A stretch of DNA of 7,387 nucleotides from Thiolapillus brandeum. Lineage in GTDB: Bacteria; Pseudomonadota; Gammaproteobacteria; Chromatiales; Chromatiaceae. The stretch is taken from positions 1 to 7,387 of the forward strand of contig DRLF01000308.1 of assembly GCA_011051425.1 (NCBI GenBank). Direction: 5' to 3'. A model generated the notes under the pieces. That model was not told the origin of the DNA, did no database searches, and saw nothing but the letters and a program-made list of their open reading frames with translations. This document shows positions 6,863 through 7,387 of this stretch, piece by piece. The position numbers and the translations under genes were made by a program. Numbering within the stretch: the stretch's first letter is position 1; each line of letters starts with the position of its first letter.

Positions 6863-7387
6863 AATTGCAAGATTGCTTCCTGCTGTCTATCAGCAGACGC
6901 TGGCTGAGGGGCAGCCGCTGGAAGGGATTCTGGCGGTGATGGAAAGACTGCACGAGCCAAGTGAGGAGATTCTGGAGGAGATCGAGAGATATTTCGATCC
7001 ATACTGCACACCGGTAGCGTTTCTGCCGTATCTCGCCCGCTGGCTGGATCTCGACAGAGTGTTTCCAGAGGCATGCAGACGGGGAAGTACTCCCTGCAAC
7101 ACAGGGATTGCGGAAGGCAATTTACGTGAGCTCGTGGCGGCAGCGACAGAACTGTCACAGTGGCGCGGAACGCGCGACGGTTTATTGCGTTTTCTCGAAA
7201 TCGGCACAGGTATACCGGGTTTCGAGGTTCAGGAAATGGTAAGGGCGCCGGATGGCTCCACAAAACCTTTTCATATCCGGATTGTTGCGCCGGCAAACAG
7301 CAGGTCTTTCAGACCACTGATCGAACGAATCATTGATCAGGAAAAACCTGCACATGTCACCTATGAGTTGATTTTCAGAACCAGACC
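6849..7387 (+). CDS. Phage tail protein I, P2 gpI-like baseplate protein (3' end cut by window)
   Basis: At least 179 residues, open to the right window edge; homologue endings suggest little is missing. P2 gpI-type proteins link the baseplate wedge to the tail-fibre or outer baseplate region. The evidence is an N-terminal SEIARLLPAVYQQTLAEG segment with a short helical stretch (EEILEEIERYFDP), then FLPYLARWLDLD and the family core NLRELVAAATELSQWRGTRDGLLRFLEI, where the W-x-GT-x-x-GL motif is diagnostic. A beta-strand section FHIRIVAP follows, with the terminal helix/strand LIERIIDQEKPAHVTYELIF. The ATG at 6849 lies 14 bases inside the end of the J gene and has only a weak purine stretch (GAG at 6841, GAAG at 6846), so it probably relies on coupling. 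The position directly after the J gene is the expected order in phage P2-like and many CIS clusters. Confidence 0.9.
   Translation, partial: MKQSEIARLLPAVYQQTLAEGQPLEGILAVMERLHEPSEEILEEIERYFDPYCTPVAFLPYLARWLDLDRVFPEACRRGSTPCNTGIAEGNLRELVAAATELSQWRGTRDGLLRFLEIGTGIPGFEVQEMVRAPDGSTKPFHIRIVAPANSRSFRPLIERIIDQEKPAHVTYELIFRTR

Overview
The window is a gap-free, plus-strand run of seven overlapping genes. Together they encode the baseplate and spike part of a contractile injection system (CIS), the phage-tail-like nanomachine family that includes Afp, PVC and MAC particles. Translated proteins recognisably match the CIS/phage baseplate families: an Afp7-like tube-interacting LysM protein, a VgrG/Pvc8-type spike (gp27/gp5-like), a small PAAR-like tip, a gp25-type wedge protein, a gp6/baseplate-J wedge protein and a P2 gpI-type tail protein. 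The mid-range GC, E. coli-like Shine-Dalgarno (SD) sequences and protein style suggest a Gram-negative bacterium, plausibly a proteobacterium. The genus cannot be named from this window.

Layout: 17-1228 is a long, mostly disordered protein with short conserved-looking ends, and its 5' start lies near or beyond the window edge. 1207-1944 is the LysM baseplate-hub protein. 1941-3503 is the spike/hub. 3505-3846 is the PAAR-like tip. 3843-4274 is the gp25 wedge. 4274-6862 is an enlarged baseplate J/gp6 protein. 6849 to the window end is tail protein I, cut by the edge. Neighbouring genes overlap by 22, 4, 4, 1 and 14 bases, and the spike/tip pair is separated by a single base. There is no room for internal promoters or terminators outside coding sequence, so this looks like one tightly coupled transcript.

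How the parts fit: the LysM protein would join the inner tube to the hub. The spike trimer carries an OB fold and a C-terminal beta-rich stalk, and the PAAR-like protein caps it. gp25 and the J protein build the wedges that trigger sheath contraction, and tail protein I links the wedge to the periphery or fibres. Sheath and tube genes should lie upstream. Fibre, tape-measure, ATPase and cargo genes should lie downstream. None of these is visible here.

The most unusual item is the J protein. About 325 residues forming seven repeats of roughly 50 residues, consistent with a seven-bladed BNR/Ycf48-like beta-propeller, are inserted just before its last conserved strand. The second is the first gene, a 403-residue disordered protein with a short Trp motif near the N-terminus and repeated WPEL motifs at the C-terminus. 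No RNA genes, mobile elements, CRISPR arrays or recognisable cargo/toxin genes were seen.
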